Source of the DNA: Mucilaginibacter lappiensis
GTDB lineage: Bacteria; Bacteroidota; Bacteroidia; Sphingobacteriales; Sphingobacteriaceae
DNA length: 64,000 nt
NCBI RefSeq assembly: GCF_900155965.1
Contig: NZ_FTMG01000001.1
Coordinates: 124,001-188,000 of the forward strand
Reading direction: 5' to 3'
Position numbers and translations under genes: made by a program. Positions within the stretch are counted from its first letter, which is position 1. Each line of letters opens with the position of its first letter. Of the stretch, positions 36,436 through 45,689 are shown in pieces. The notes under the pieces were generated by a model. It ran no database searches. It saw nothing but the letters and a program-made list of their open reading frames with translations, and was not told the DNA's origin.

Positions 36436-38784
36436 TTAGAAAAACCGGTAATTAAATCCAGCCAGTATCATTCTGCCGGGTTGACCGGGCATCAGCATAT
36501 CCCTGTAGTTGAGTATATTGTCGGCAGTAAGCTGTACGGCAAAGTGTTTATTAAGGAATGTTTTTTGCACCGATGCATTAAAGAGGAAAAAACCATTCAC
36601 ATAAGTATCATAAGGGTCAAGGAAACCATTTGACCGGTTTGATTCCTGAAAGCCGTATTTACCGCGATAGTTTACCCTGAACGTTCCCGTAATACCCTTA
36701 GGTTCATATTCATAACTGAACCTGATATTGGCCATATGGCGCGAACGATTGGTTAGTCCGAAATAATCAGAAACTTTGGAGCGGCGGTCTGTGCCCAGGT
36801 TAGGATCGTATACTTTGGCATAGTTTCCTGTACCAGCCTTTATCGAATCGATAACACCCCTGTCTTTGGCATAAAGCAATTGGTATCCGCCTGCAATGGT
36901 TAAACCTTTGGCAGCTATCCAGCTAAAACCAACATCCAACCCGGAAAGAAATGCTTTATCAATGTTGAAGTAGGAAAATACCTGCTGCCCTCCTTTTTTG
37001 GACGCCACCTGATCGGTATTGATGAAATTATGAACGTTATTATAAAAGCCGTTTACATCAATTTTAAAGGAAGAAGTAGGTGTTAAGGTAAAACCTGCGC
37101 TATATGACACTGAACGCTCTGGTTTTAATGTACTCACTTTGGAAGCATTTGGAAACACAGAGGAGATTTCGCCGGCATCCTGCAGTTTTTTTAGCTCTGC
37201 CGCAAATTGTTCGGTGCCCAATACGGTATAACCGCCACCTGCAAAATTGGTAAACACTAAATATAACTGCCCGAAGTCCGGTGTTTTAAATCCTGTTGCC
37301 ACGGCTGCTTTTAAAACCAGCATTTTTACAGGTTGATAATTGATACCAAAGCTTGGCGTAAGGCTGCTGCCGTAGCGACTATGGTGCTCTACCCGGAAAC
37401 CACCGATCATGCCTACCTTGTCAGATACCTTCCAATCGCCCTGGCTGTAAAAGAAAGAGTTTTGTTGATGTTTGCCACCCTGGTAAGCATCGTTATCCAT
37501 TGTTTCATACTGAGTACCGATACCGCTGGTAACCACCAGGGAATTAAACCATGTTTTTGAGGCCTGTACCTCGCCCCGGTGCAGGTATTGTACAAAATTA
37601 TTGCCTGGTATTACCTCGTTGGAAGTAAGATCAGTAATGTTTTGCCCGGTAGAATAACGGGTAAGATAGTATTGCGATTTAATTCGCAAACCGCTGCTTA
37701 AATTGGTATTCAGTACCGCCGATCCGTTCAAATCATCCTCGTCCAGGATATCCTTTGTGGGGCTACCTGTATAAGATTTATCATTTATCGAATGGCGGGA
37801 TGCAAACCGACCGGTAAAGTTGAGGGTGTTAACCGTACTCAGCATATACTTTGCTCGCCCCTGAAGGGTATAGCTGGTATATGGTGGTACGGTTTTGCCC
37901 TCTGATAGATAAGGATTTGAGTTAAAGCCATCAGTACGGTAATAATTTCCGGCGATATATCCTGAACCTTTACCATTGGCAAAGGGGCTTTCGCCTTCCA
38001 GGTTTGCATCAAGCGTATTAAAGGTTCCATATCGTACACCGGCCATGCCCTGGCTTCGCGATACGTGCTGGCGCGTTACAATATTAACTACGCCAGCCAT
38101 CGCATCGCTACCAAATAAACATGAAGAAGCTCCTTTGATGATCTCGATCCTTTCGATATTGGCCACGGTAATGCGCGACAGATCAAAATTGCCCGAGTTA
38201 CGGCCAGTCATCGGTTGACCGTCTATCAGTATCATCGTATAACCACTGTCAAAGCCCTGCATCTGCAAACCAATGGCCCTTGCTCCTGAGCCAATATCGT
38301 TCACAATGGCCAAACCGGTTTGTTCTTTCAACACCTCATCCAAACGCCTGCTACCCATTTGCTCAATTTGCTTACGCGTGATGATCATAGATGGCATCGG
38401 CGTACGTTGAAGATCGATGAGGTTATCCGGATTATATTTTTTTGTATTGACGTTTACCTCATTGAGCATATTCATATCAGCTTCTATCCTGATAGGTAAA
38501 ACCAAATGTTCATTTGATTTTATAGTAGCCTTTACCACTACAGATTTGTAACCAATAGCATTTACCCTGATATGATAAGCACCGGCAGCTATATTGTTTA
38601 TAGTGTATTGCCCTTTTTCGGTAGATGCACCACCCTGCCCGGTTTGTATAATAGTAACCGCTGCGCCTGCTACCGCATTGCCTTTATCATCGGTAACCGT
38701 ACCCTGCATTTGGGCGGATGATGATTGAGCTTGGATATTGTTAAAGTGCAGCAACATGACGAGTAGTGGTAAAAAGTATTTCAT
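36436..38784 (-). CDS. TonB-dependent heme receptor (HmuR-like)
   Basis: A 782-residue outer-membrane receptor. After the signal peptide a carboxypeptidase-regulatory-like domain is seen (MQGTVTDDKGNAVAGAAVTI, about residues 27-110). The plug domain follows: MIITRKQIEQMGSRRLDEVLKEQTGLAIV, MILIDGQPMTGRNSG and IERIEIIKGASSCLFGSDAMAGVVNIVTR. The barrel ends GRMILAGFNYRFF with the terminal aromatic. It is the first gene of the minus-strand operon and is preceded 18 bases upstream by a palindrome that also occurs before the divergent operon. Heme as substrate is inferred from the HmuY, HmuTUV and HmuS neighbours. Confidence 0.9.
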   Translation of the reverse strand: MKYFLPLLVMLLHFNNIQAQSSSAQMQGTVTDDKGNAVAGAAVTIIQTGQGGASTEKGQYTINNIAAGAYHIRVNAIGYKSVVVKATIKSNEHLVLPIRIEADMNMLNEVNVNTKKYNPDNLIDLQRTPMPSMIITRKQIEQMGSRRLDEVLKEQTGLAIVNDIGSGARAIGLQMQGFDSGYTMILIDGQPMTGRNSGNFDLSRITVANIERIEIIKGASSCLFGSDAMAGVVNIVTRQHVSRSQGMAGVRYGTFNTLDANLEGESPFANGKGSGYIAGNYYRTDGFNSNPYLSEGKTVPPYTSYTLQGRAKYMLSTVNTLNFTGRFASRHSINDKSYTGSPTKDILDEDDLNGSAVLNTNLSSGLRIKSQYYLTRYSTGQNITDLTSNEVIPGNNFVQYLHRGEVQASKTWFNSLVVTSGIGTQYETMDNDAYQGGKHQQNSFFYSQGDWKVSDKVGMIGGFRVEHHSRYGSSLTPSFGINYQPVKMLVLKAAVATGFKTPDFGQLYLVFTNFAGGGYTVLGTEQFAAELKKLQDAGEISSVFPNASKVSTLKPERSVSYSAGFTLTPTSSFKIDVNGFYNNVHNFINTDQVASKKGGQQVFSYFNIDKAFLSGLDVGFSWIAAKGLTIAGGYQLLYAKDRGVIDSIKAGTGNYAKVYDPNLGTDRRSKVSDYFGLTNRSRHMANIRFSYEYEPKGITGTFRVNYRGKYGFQESNRSNGFLDPYDTYVNGFFLFNASVQKTFLNKHFAVQLTADNILNYRDMLMPGQPGRMILAGFNYRFF

Positions 38785-38801
38785 TAAAGGATCTAAGATT
38801 T

Positions 38802-38826
38802 CTTATTTTTAACCAGTCTAAATAAG
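38802..38826. promoter_or_regulatory. Palindromic operator before the heme receptor operon
   Basis: CTTATTT-N11-AAATAAG, 25 bases, begins 18 bases upstream of the receptor start. The same 7-11-7 layout recurs at 39079-39103 before the divergent operon. The better-matching halves suggest a consensus like CTTATTTAGA...TCTAAATAAG. An iron-dependent (Fur-type) or heme-responsive repressor is the likely ligand. Confidence 0.6.
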
Positions 38827-39078
38827 AACAAGACAAAAGTGCTTAGTTTATTTGATACTTTATTACCGGAATCCGGATTATTTTTTACGACTTTGGGACT
38901 ATTATTTCGGTAATTATATTAACAGGCGGGCATATTGTTGATCGAAATAAGTAGCTCAATTCCATACAATACATATCAAAAAAGTTAATAATCAAATATT
39001 TAAATAAATATCACTACCTTATAATCCCCGGTATTAACCTCAAATTGTAAAGAGCCCGATTTCATAAATAAGCATCAT

Positions 39079-39103
39079 CTTATTTGGAATAATTATAAAT
39101 AAG
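39079..39103. promoter_or_regulatory. Palindromic operator before the hmuY-hmuTUVS operon
   Basis: CTTATTTGGAAT-A-ATTATAAATAAG matches its own complement at 10 of 12 half-site positions and ends 15 bases before the start codon at 39119. It mirrors the element at 38802-38826. The remainder of the 334-base gap (38785-39118) is AT-rich with no further recognised element. Confidence 0.6.
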
Positions 39104-39118
39104 AGGTTCATTTGTGTT

Positions 39119-39670
39119 ATGGAAAACAACACGCCCCGCAGGAACATTTTTGTCCTGATTTTAACTATACTATTATATAGCGGTCATTTAATGGCGCAAA
39201 CCAGCTCCGGAGAATTTAAAATGGTAAATGACCTGGATGCAGTTAAGCAGAAGACCTATTTCAGCTTTGATAAAGGCCAACGGGTTGAAAGCGCAGATAC
39301 GACCGGTAAAGACTGGGATCTCGTTTTTGCGCGTACAGTGATCTTAGTAAATAGTGGCACCAGCGGCACCGGAAATACAACCGCCCAACTGTTAAAGGAT
39401 ACCTCTTTTGATAAGATTCAAAAAGCTCCGACAAGCGGATACCTGGAGGATAGCCAGAAAACAAAAGCTATAGCCTGGGGCAGCAATAATGGATGGTATA
39501 CTTATGATATGAGCAACCACAGCATCACGCCCATACCCGGTCGTATCATTATTGTACATACAAGTTCCGGAAAGTATGCTAAAGTGGAGATACTGAACTA
39601 TTACAAAAATGGTGATGGCGATTCGGGCTATTACACTTTCAAATACGCTTTTATTGAGCCGGGAAATTAA
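39119..39670 (+). CDS. HmuY family heme-binding protein
   Basis: At 183 residues this is the shortest of three HmuY-like products and has a cleavable signal peptide (LYSGHLMAQTSS) instead of a lipobox, so it is probably secreted or periplasmic. Family pattern: KTYFSFDKGQRVESADTTGKDWDLVFARTVILVNSG, WGSNNGWYTYDMSNHSITPIPGRIIIVHTSSGKYAKVEILNYYK and YYTFKYAFIEPG. It opens the plus-strand operon with HmuT, 17 bases upstream of it. Confidence 0.87.
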   Translation: MENNTPRRNIFVLILTILLYSGHLMAQTSSGEFKMVNDLDAVKQKTYFSFDKGQRVESADTTGKDWDLVFARTVILVNSGTSGTGNTTAQLLKDTSFDKIQKAPTSGYLEDSQKTKAIAWGSNNGWYTYDMSNHSITPIPGRIIIVHTSSGKYAKVEILNYYKNGDGDSGYYTFKYAFIEPGN

Positions 39671-39687
39671 TTGTAAAACACAGACAC

Positions 39688-40521
39688 ATGAAAAGATCTT
39701 TTTATTTCCTGTTATTTATAGTGGGGTTTATATTGCATTCAAAAGCACAGGCACAGCCTAAGCGAATTGTCACTCTAAATGGCGCTTTAACTGAAACTGT
39801 GGATGCGCTTGGCTTGGGCAAAAATATTGTTGCCGTTGATGTCACCAGCACTTATCCTGCTTATGTGAATACTTTGCCCAAGGTAAGTAAAAACCGCTCC
39901 GTATCAGCCGAGGGGCTGATATCCTTTAATCCGGATGTTGTATTGGCCCCGGAGGGTTCGGTATCCAAAGAAATTGAATCACAAATTAATGCTGCGGGCA
40001 TCAAATTGGTACGTATAAAGCAGGTTTTCACTATTGATGGCACCTATCAGTTTATAAGGGATGTTGCTGCAGCAGTAAACGCTACAACAAAAGGCGATGC
40101 ATTGATTAAACAAACCAAAGATAAGGTGGCTAAAGCTCTTGCATTGGTAAAGCAACAGCCTAAAAACACCAAAGTGCTGTTTATTTATGCCCGTGGCCCC
40201 GGAGTTATGATGGTGGCAGGCAAAAACACGCATATCGACGCGATCATTAGCCTTGCCGGCGGTAAAAACGCCGTAAATTCATTTAACGATTTTAAGCCCT
40301 ACACTACCGAAGCGCTTGTGGAAGCTAATCCCGATGTCATCCTGATGTTTGACTTTGGGTTTAGCAGCCTTGGTGGAATGGATAATATCCTGAAAATTCC
40401 GGGTATGGCACAAACCAATGCGGGCAAAAATAAACGTATTGTACAAATGGATGCCGATCTGCTCATCAATTTCAGTACCAGGCTTGACCAGGCCATTTTA
40501 CAATTACACAGCAAAATTTAG
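39688..40521 (+). CDS. hmuT: Heme ABC transporter substrate-binding protein
   Basis: A 277-residue periplasmic binding protein with signal peptide (GFILHSKAQAQP). The fold is class III (BtuF/FhuD/HmuT): PKRIVTLNGALTETVDALGLGKNIVAVDVTSTYP at the N-terminus, a long connecting helix near residues 125-150, then KVLFIYARGPGVMMVAGKNTHIDAIISLAGGKN. The ARGPGVMMVAGKNTHID segment is characteristic of hemin-binding HmuT. It captures heme in the periplasm and passes it to the permease that follows. Confidence 0.9.
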   Translation: MKRSFYFLLFIVGFILHSKAQAQPKRIVTLNGALTETVDALGLGKNIVAVDVTSTYPAYVNTLPKVSKNRSVSAEGLISFNPDVVLAPEGSVSKEIESQINAAGIKLVRIKQVFTIDGTYQFIRDVAAAVNATTKGDALIKQTKDKVAKALALVKQQPKNTKVLFIYARGPGVMMVAGKNTHIDAIISLAGGKNAVNSFNDFKPYTTEALVEANPDVILMFDFGFSSLGGMDNILKIPGMAQTNAGKNKRIVQMDADLLINFSTRLDQAILQLHSKI

Positions 40522-40540
40522 TGTTAAATTATTTAAGTAC

Positions 40541-41584
40541 ATGCCCAAGGGACTCATATATATTATCTTATCTGTCTGCATAGTAATTGCAGGTATCGTT
40601 TCAGTCGGGTTGGGTGCAGTACACATCCCCCCGGGAGAAGTGTTTCTGTTGATCATGGGTAAACTGGGCATTTATCATATGCAACAGGTTAATGAACAAC
40701 ACAACGTTATTATTTTTATTGTACGGCTCCCCCGCTTGTTGCTGGCCATATTGGTTGGTGCAGCGCTCGGTATTTCCGGGGCGGCTATACAAGGAATTTT
40801 CCGGAATCCATTAGCCGAACCAGGACTTATCGGTATATCTGCCGGGGCAACATTGATGGCCGTAGCCATTATAGGTTTGGAGGCTACTTTATTAACCAGT
40901 TTAAGTAATCTTTTTGGCTACTATCTTTTGGCATTCGGCGCATTTGTTGGAGCAGGCATCACGGCATTGCTTATTTACCAAATATCAAAGCATAACGGTA
41001 AACCCAATGTAGCCACCATGTTACTGGCCGGTATCGCTATCAATGCACTTGCAGGAGCGCTTACCGGGCTAATCACTTATTTAGCCAGCGAACAACAACT
41101 ACGCAATATTACCTTTTGGATGCTGGGTAGTTTAGGTGGTGCCACCTGGCAAACAGTAACCTGCCTGGCCCCCTTTGTACTGATCCCGGTTATCCTGCTA
41201 CCAGCATCGGGCAAGGCGCTTAATGCCTTTGCCCTGGGCGAAATGCAGGCCGGCCACCTGGGGCTTGATGTAAACAGAACCAAGCTCAGGGTGATCCTAT
41301 TATCAACTATGGCTATTGGAGCATCGGTTTCGCTTACCGGTATTATTAATTTCATGGGCTTGTTAGTGCCACACATCATACGCCTGGTAATGGGTGTAGA
41401 TAATAAACATGTTATCCCTGCCTCTGCATTACTTGGGGCACTGATACTGATCATAGCTGATATCATAGCCAGAACGTTGATAGCGCCCATTGAATTACCT
41501 ATTGGTGTGATCACAGCACTAATTGGCGCACCGGTATTTCTGTATATACTCATCAGGGATAAACGAAAATTAACCCTTGCCTAA
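40541..41584 (+). CDS. hmuU: Heme ABC transporter permease, FecCD family
   Basis: Start taken at ATG 40541 (347 residues), 19 bases after hmuT; the frame extends upstream into hmuT, but that stretch is not a plausible N-terminus. About ten hydrophobic helices. Family signatures are present: VRLPRLLLAILVGAALGISGAAIQGIFRNPLAEPGLIGISAGA and IINFMGLLVPHIIRLVMGVDNKHVIPASALLGALILIIADIIART, with GLLVPHI(I)R as the ATPase-coupling loop. It forms the inner-membrane channel for heme with HmuV. Confidence 0.93.
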   Translation: MPKGLIYIILSVCIVIAGIVSVGLGAVHIPPGEVFLLIMGKLGIYHMQQVNEQHNVIIFIVRLPRLLLAILVGAALGISGAAIQGIFRNPLAEPGLIGISAGATLMAVAIIGLEATLLTSLSNLFGYYLLAFGAFVGAGITALLIYQISKHNGKPNVATMLLAGIAINALAGALTGLITYLASEQQLRNITFWMLGSLGGATWQTVTCLAPFVLIPVILLPASGKALNAFALGEMQAGHLGLDVNRTKLRVILLSTMAIGASVSLTGIINFMGLLVPHIIRLVMGVDNKHVIPASALLGALILIIADIIARTLIAPIELPIGVITALIGAPVFLYILIRDKRKLTLA

Positions 41585-41586
41585 GT

Positions 41587-42396
41587 ATGCTGACTGTTAA
41601 CAATGTAACCTACCAAATTGGGCAAACCAAACTACTGAAAGATATATCCTTCAGTATAAAACCAGGTGAAATGGTAGCCATACTGGGCGCAAATGGCGCG
41701 GGTAAATCAACTCTGCTGAAAATACTTTCAGGCACAAACAAGCCTGAAAGCGGTTCGGTATCGCTTCATGGGAGAGCTTTAAATACCTACACACAGCTCG
41801 AACTTGCCCACCAGCGAACCGTATTAACACAGCAAAATGTAGTGAGTCTGCCATTTTTAGTAAAGGAAATTGTGATGATGGGGCGTTATCCGCATTATCA
41901 ACATAGTCCGGCTGCAAAAGATTTTCAAATTGCACAAACCGCCATGGAGGCAACAGGGGTGCAAACATTTGCCGAACGATCATACCCTACCCTCTCCGGC
42001 GGTGAGCAACAGCGTGTACAGCTGGCCCGGGCGCTGGCCCAGGTATGGGAACAACCTCATGCCTTACTGCTGATGGACGAGCCAGTGGCAGGTATGGATA
42101 TATTGTATCAGCAGCAAACACTGGCCATTTTAAGATCAATGGCGCAAAAGAAATTCATCGTAGTAAGCGTGCTACACGATATGAACCTGGCCGCACAATA
42201 TGCCGATCGCATCATCATGATGAAACGTGGCCGAAAATGGTATGATGGCACACCGGCCGAAGTATTGAACCCAAAATCGGTTTATGAAATATTTGAAATT
42301 GAGGCCGATGTATTTACCAACCCGTCTACTTTAAAACAGATAATTATGCCCCACGAAATAACATTTGAACAAAATAAAACATCTTTAAAACTATAA
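41587..42396 (+). CDS. hmuV: Heme ABC transporter ATP-binding protein
   Basis: At 269 residues it has a complete ABC ATPase: Walker A GANGAGKST (34-42), Q-loop LTQQN, signature LSGGEQQRVQLARALAQ, Walker B ALLLMDEP and the switch His in VSVLHDMNLAAQYADRI. It starts 2 bases after hmuU and ends 2 bases before hmuS, so translation is probably coupled. It powers heme import across the inner membrane. Confidence 0.94.
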   Translation: MLTVNNVTYQIGQTKLLKDISFSIKPGEMVAILGANGAGKSTLLKILSGTNKPESGSVSLHGRALNTYTQLELAHQRTVLTQQNVVSLPFLVKEIVMMGRYPHYQHSPAAKDFQIAQTAMEATGVQTFAERSYPTLSGGEQQRVQLARALAQVWEQPHALLLMDEPVAGMDILYQQQTLAILRSMAQKKFIVVSVLHDMNLAAQYADRIIMMKRGRKWYDGTPAEVLNPKSVYEIFEIEADVFTNPSTLKQIIMPHEITFEQNKTSLKL

Positions 42397-42398
42397 AT

Positions 42399-43424
42399 AT
42401 GGAAACATTAACTAACACATTAAAAACGAGATATCAGGAATATAAACTGGCTAATCCTAAAAGACGTATCCGGGAAATAGCAGATGATCTGATGGTAAGC
42501 GAAGCTGAGTTACTGGCTACAGGACTTGGTGAAACCGTAACATTACTCAAAAAAGATTTTGAGAACATCCTGCAACAGGTAAATAGTCTGGGTTATGTAA
42601 TGGCTCTTACCCGGAACGAATATTGTGTAAGCGAACGTAAAGGTGTTTACCAAAACATCTCTTTTACCCCGCACGCCGGTTTAGTGTTTGGCGAAGATAT
42701 TGACCTGCGTTTGTTTTTGCAACAATGGCATTTGGGGTTCGCAGTAAAAGAAAACGGTCGCGAAAGCCTGCAGTTTTTTGATAAACAAGGTGTTGCCATA
42801 CATAAAATATATCTGACTGATACCAGCAACAAAGCTGCCTATGATCGACTGGTATTACAATTCCAGGATACCGATAACCACGAAATTATTGTAGATACGT
42901 CAGAAAAGCCGGCATCTGCAGAATTACCTGATACTGCTATTGAAACCGTCGCGTTTCAGGGTGCCTGGAAAGCTATGCAGGATAGCCACGAGTTTTTTGG
43001 TTTATTGAGAAAATTTAAACTCAGCCGCACCCAGGCATTACGCCTGGCTCCTGCCGGATATGCCAAAAAGGTTGATCTGCAATCATTCCAAACTATTGCC
43101 GAAACATGCTCAGGGCAGCAGATACCTGTTATGATATTTGTAGGTAATAAAGGCTGCATCCAGATCCATAGTGGTAACATAACCAAATTGGTACCTATGG
43201 GGCCGTGGTTCAATGTACTTGATCCGGAATTCAACCTGCACCTGCGCGAAGATTTTGTAGCCGAGGTATGGCATGTCATTAAACCTTCAACAGATGGCGA
43301 CGTAAATTCCATTGAATTGTATGATGCTGATGGAGAAATGATACTGCAAATGTTCGGTAAGCGCAAACCGGGCATTCCCGAACTAACAGAATGGCGCGAG
43401 CTGGTAAATCACACCTGTAAATAA
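42399..43424 (+). CDS. hmuS: Hemin-degrading factor
   Basis: A 341-residue cytoplasmic protein with the two tandem HemS/ChuX repeats of the HemS/HmuS family: NPKRRIREIADDLMVSEAELLATGLG opens the first half (about 20-46), and residues near 185-215 (AFQGAWKAMQDSHEFFGLLRKFKLSRTQALRLAP) open the second. GPWFNVLDPEFNLHLREDFVAEVWHVIKPSTDGDVNSIELYDADGEMILQMFGKRKPG is the classic C-terminal half. The family binds imported heme and degrades it or hands it on. It is last in the plus-strand operon, and its transcript can end in the hairpin at 43441-43480. Confidence 0.92.
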   Translation: METLTNTLKTRYQEYKLANPKRRIREIADDLMVSEAELLATGLGETVTLLKKDFENILQQVNSLGYVMALTRNEYCVSERKGVYQNISFTPHAGLVFGEDIDLRLFLQQWHLGFAVKENGRESLQFFDKQGVAIHKIYLTDTSNKAAYDRLVLQFQDTDNHEIIVDTSEKPASAELPDTAIETVAFQGAWKAMQDSHEFFGLLRKFKLSRTQALRLAPAGYAKKVDLQSFQTIAETCSGQQIPVMIFVGNKGCIQIHSGNITKLVPMGPWFNVLDPEFNLHLREDFVAEVWHVIKPSTDGDVNSIELYDADGEMILQMFGKRKPGIPELTEWRELVNHTCK

Positions 43425-43435
43425 TATACCTGTGA

Positions 43436-43743
43436 AAAGCAAAAGAGGCTGTATCATAAATCATGATCAGCCTCTTTTTTATTTGATCAATCCGGATACT
43501 CCATCACGAATTGATGTATAGTCTTGGGTTGGATTGACTTCATTAACAAAAGTGGGTTTACATGGTTTACACTTTTCATGGTTAACATTGACTTAAATAA
43601 TTGATTATCAATAAATTATTTAAATTTTTAAAGAAAATATGTAAACCCAACTTTGTATGAATATTATCGGCTAAATTTCAATTCATCGGTGACACAACAC
43701 CAAGAGTGGTCAATTTGATTTATGATACAGCCTCTTTTGCTTT
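43436..43743. mobile_element. MITE-like element with 28-base terminal inverted repeats
   Basis: AAAGCAAAAGAGGCTGTATC... at 43436-43463 is the exact complement of 43716-43743. The 308-base element carries no ORF of weight. Its left end also forms a terminator-like hairpin (AAAAGAGGCTG with CAGCCTCTTTTTT, 43441-43480). Inside lies a diverged copy (43547-43655) of the palindromic repeat found at 11051-11162, with inner stem TTAAATAATT/AATTATTTAA. It fills the gap between the convergent hmuS and permease genes. No target duplication is obvious. Confidence 0.75.
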
Positions 43744-43759
43744 AATACTTTTTGGACCT

Positions 43760-45238
43760 TTATAAATCGGGGTTTAAAGGCTCTTTACCATTGTTCAAAA
43801 TACCATTACGTATCACAGAATGCTTTTTACTGTAAGTAAAATAAACTACCAAACCTATCAGCATCCAAACTGCTAAGCGTATCCAGGTATCAAGCGGTAA
43901 CGATACCATCATTAAAACACAAATAACAATACCAGCAATCGGTACAAAAGGTACCCAGGGTGTTCTGAAAGGCCGCGGAGTAGTTGGATCTGATTTTCGC
44001 ATCACCATTACCCCGATACAAACCAGCACAAAGGCAAATAATGTACCTATTGATACCATTTCGCCCACCACCCTTACAGGTACAAAAGCGGCAAATAAAC
44101 TTACAAATACCGCAAATAATAAATTGGATTTATAAGGGGTTTGAAATTTTTTGTGAACCGTTGCAAACGTTTTAGGTATTAATCCATCCTTTGCCATGGT
44201 ATAAAATATACGGGATTGACCCATCAAAAACACCAGTATTACAGAGGTGTAACCTGCCAATATAGCCACTATGATAGACTGCTGTAACCAGGCATAAGGT
44301 GTTTTGGCGATAGCTACAGCAACGGGTGCTGCACTATCTTTAAACTCCTTGTAATTGGCAACACCCGTCATTACATGCGAAAACAGCACATACAATATGG
44401 TACATACCACAAGAGAACCAATGATTCCTATCGGCATTCCGCGTTTAGGGTCTTTTGCTTCCTGGGCAGCGGTCGAAACTGCATCAAAGCCAATAAAGGC
44501 AAAGAATACCACACCGGCGCCCCGAAGCACACCCGACCAGCCGAACTCTCCGAATTTTCCTGTATTTGCAGGAATGTACGGCGTATGGTTAGCCGGATTA
44601 ATAAAGGCCCAGCCAACGGCTATAAAAACCAATACCACAGCAACTTTAAGCACAACCAAAAAATTATTGACAAAAGCCGATTCTCTTGTACCGCGAATCA
44701 GTAATAATGATAAGCATACAATGATAAATACAGCCGGAAGATTCATGATACCATGAATCACAGTACCATCGGCAAGCGTGGCGCTTTCCCAGGGCGACCT
44801 GGTAAATTGAGGCGGTATTTCCCAATTAAAATAATGCAAAAACTTGGTTAAATACTGCGACCAGCTGATGGACACCGTTGCAGCGCCTAATGCATATTCC
44901 AGTACCAGGTCCCACCCAATTATCCAGGCTGTAAACTCGCCCATTGTTGCATAGGAGTAAGTATAAGCAGAACCTGCGATAGGGATCATACTCGCAAATT
45001 CGGCATAACATAGTCCTGCAAATGCACAACCAATGGCACCTATGATAAAGGATATAGTAACAGCCGGCCCAGCATTATTGGCGGCAGCCAACCCGGTAAG
45101 TGAAAATAATCCGGCACCAATTATTGCGCCGATTCCCATGGTAACCAGGTTAAAGCTACTTAAAGTGCGCTTTAACGTACCTGCACCTGTTTCCGAGGCT
45201 TCTTTTAGTAATACATCTAATGGTTTCTTAAATCTCAT
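43760..45238 (-). CDS. Amino-acid permease, APC superfamily (cationic amino-acid transporter type)
   Basis: This 492-residue protein has about 12-14 hydrophobic helices. The N-terminal signature SFNLVTMGIGAIIGAGLFSLTGLAAANNAGPAVTISFIIGAIGCAFAGLCYAEFASMIPIAGSAYTYSYATMGEF matches the CAT/YhdG branch, including the G-[AS]-I-I-G-x-G backbone-binding motif of TM1. FVFFAFIGFDAVSTAAQEAKDPKRGMPIGI is the conserved TM6 region. The likely job is uptake or exchange of an amino acid by cation symport. The gene is monocistronic. Substrate unknown. Confidence 0.93.
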   Translation of the reverse strand: MRFKKPLDVLLKEASETGAGTLKRTLSSFNLVTMGIGAIIGAGLFSLTGLAAANNAGPAVTISFIIGAIGCAFAGLCYAEFASMIPIAGSAYTYSYATMGEFTAWIIGWDLVLEYALGAATVSISWSQYLTKFLHYFNWEIPPQFTRSPWESATLADGTVIHGIMNLPAVFIIVCLSLLLIRGTRESAFVNNFLVVLKVAVVLVFIAVGWAFINPANHTPYIPANTGKFGEFGWSGVLRGAGVVFFAFIGFDAVSTAAQEAKDPKRGMPIGIIGSLVVCTILYVLFSHVMTGVANYKEFKDSAAPVAVAIAKTPYAWLQQSIIVAILAGYTSVILVFLMGQSRIFYTMAKDGLIPKTFATVHKKFQTPYKSNLLFAVFVSLFAAFVPVRVVGEMVSIGTLFAFVLVCIGVMVMRKSDPTTPRPFRTPWVPFVPIAGIVICVLMMVSLPLDTWIRLAVWMLIGLVVYFTYSKKHSVIRNGILNNGKEPLNPDL

Positions 45239-45497
45239 AAAGCTTAAATAAAATTGTCTTCAATTGTTAATTGTTTGTTCTTAAACGCAATTAAATTTAT
45301 TGGAATTTGAAGCGCCGAATATAATAATATGATAGCTAAGTATTTCTAACAAAATGGTTTAAATATATCAAATCACGGTTTTCCGTTAGGTAGTGGCCTA
45401 CTCCGGACAAGGCAGCGTATCGAAAACTAAAAAGAGATTGTCTTATTAGTAAAATCGAGGCTCTGAGAATCATATATACGAAAACGCTCTCCACCAC

Positions 45498-45689
45498 CTA
45501 TTCGAAGAAATCAAAGAAAAAGAGGCTGTTCCCATACTTATGAGACAGCTTCATGGCGAAATTTAGTTCCAGTCCAATAATGCTAAATATTCTAATAAAC
45601 AGGCTGTCATCGAACGAGGGCCGAGGAGAAAATGTCTTCTGAGCGAAGCAAAAAATCTTATACAGCCTGAAATATTCGCCTTCAGTCAC
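45498..45689 (-). repeat. Probable degenerate dispersed repeat
   Basis: The 531-base gap 45239-45769 contains AAAAAGAGGCTGTTCCCATA at 45518 followed by an imperfectly paired GAGACAGCTTC, the same GAGGCTGT end type as the element at 43.4 kb, and later CAGGCTGT and ACAGCCTG motifs (45600-45670). A 63-codon minus-strand frame spans it, but its product looks like read-through of repeat DNA rather than a protein. I read the gap as a worn-down insertion-like repeat. No promoter was assigned. Confidence 0.35.

Noticed and set aside
40418..40540. Upstream extension of the FecCD permease gene
   Set aside because: It overlaps hmuT in another frame and gives an implausible N-terminus; ATG 40541 fits the family.
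43279..43464. Minus-strand ORF over the left end of the 308-bp element
   Set aside because: Translates repeat end and hmuS antisense; no start context or family.
45498..45689. 63-codon minus-strand ORF as a gene
   Set aside because: Lies in repeat-like DNA with GAGGCTGT ends; the product has no protein-like features.
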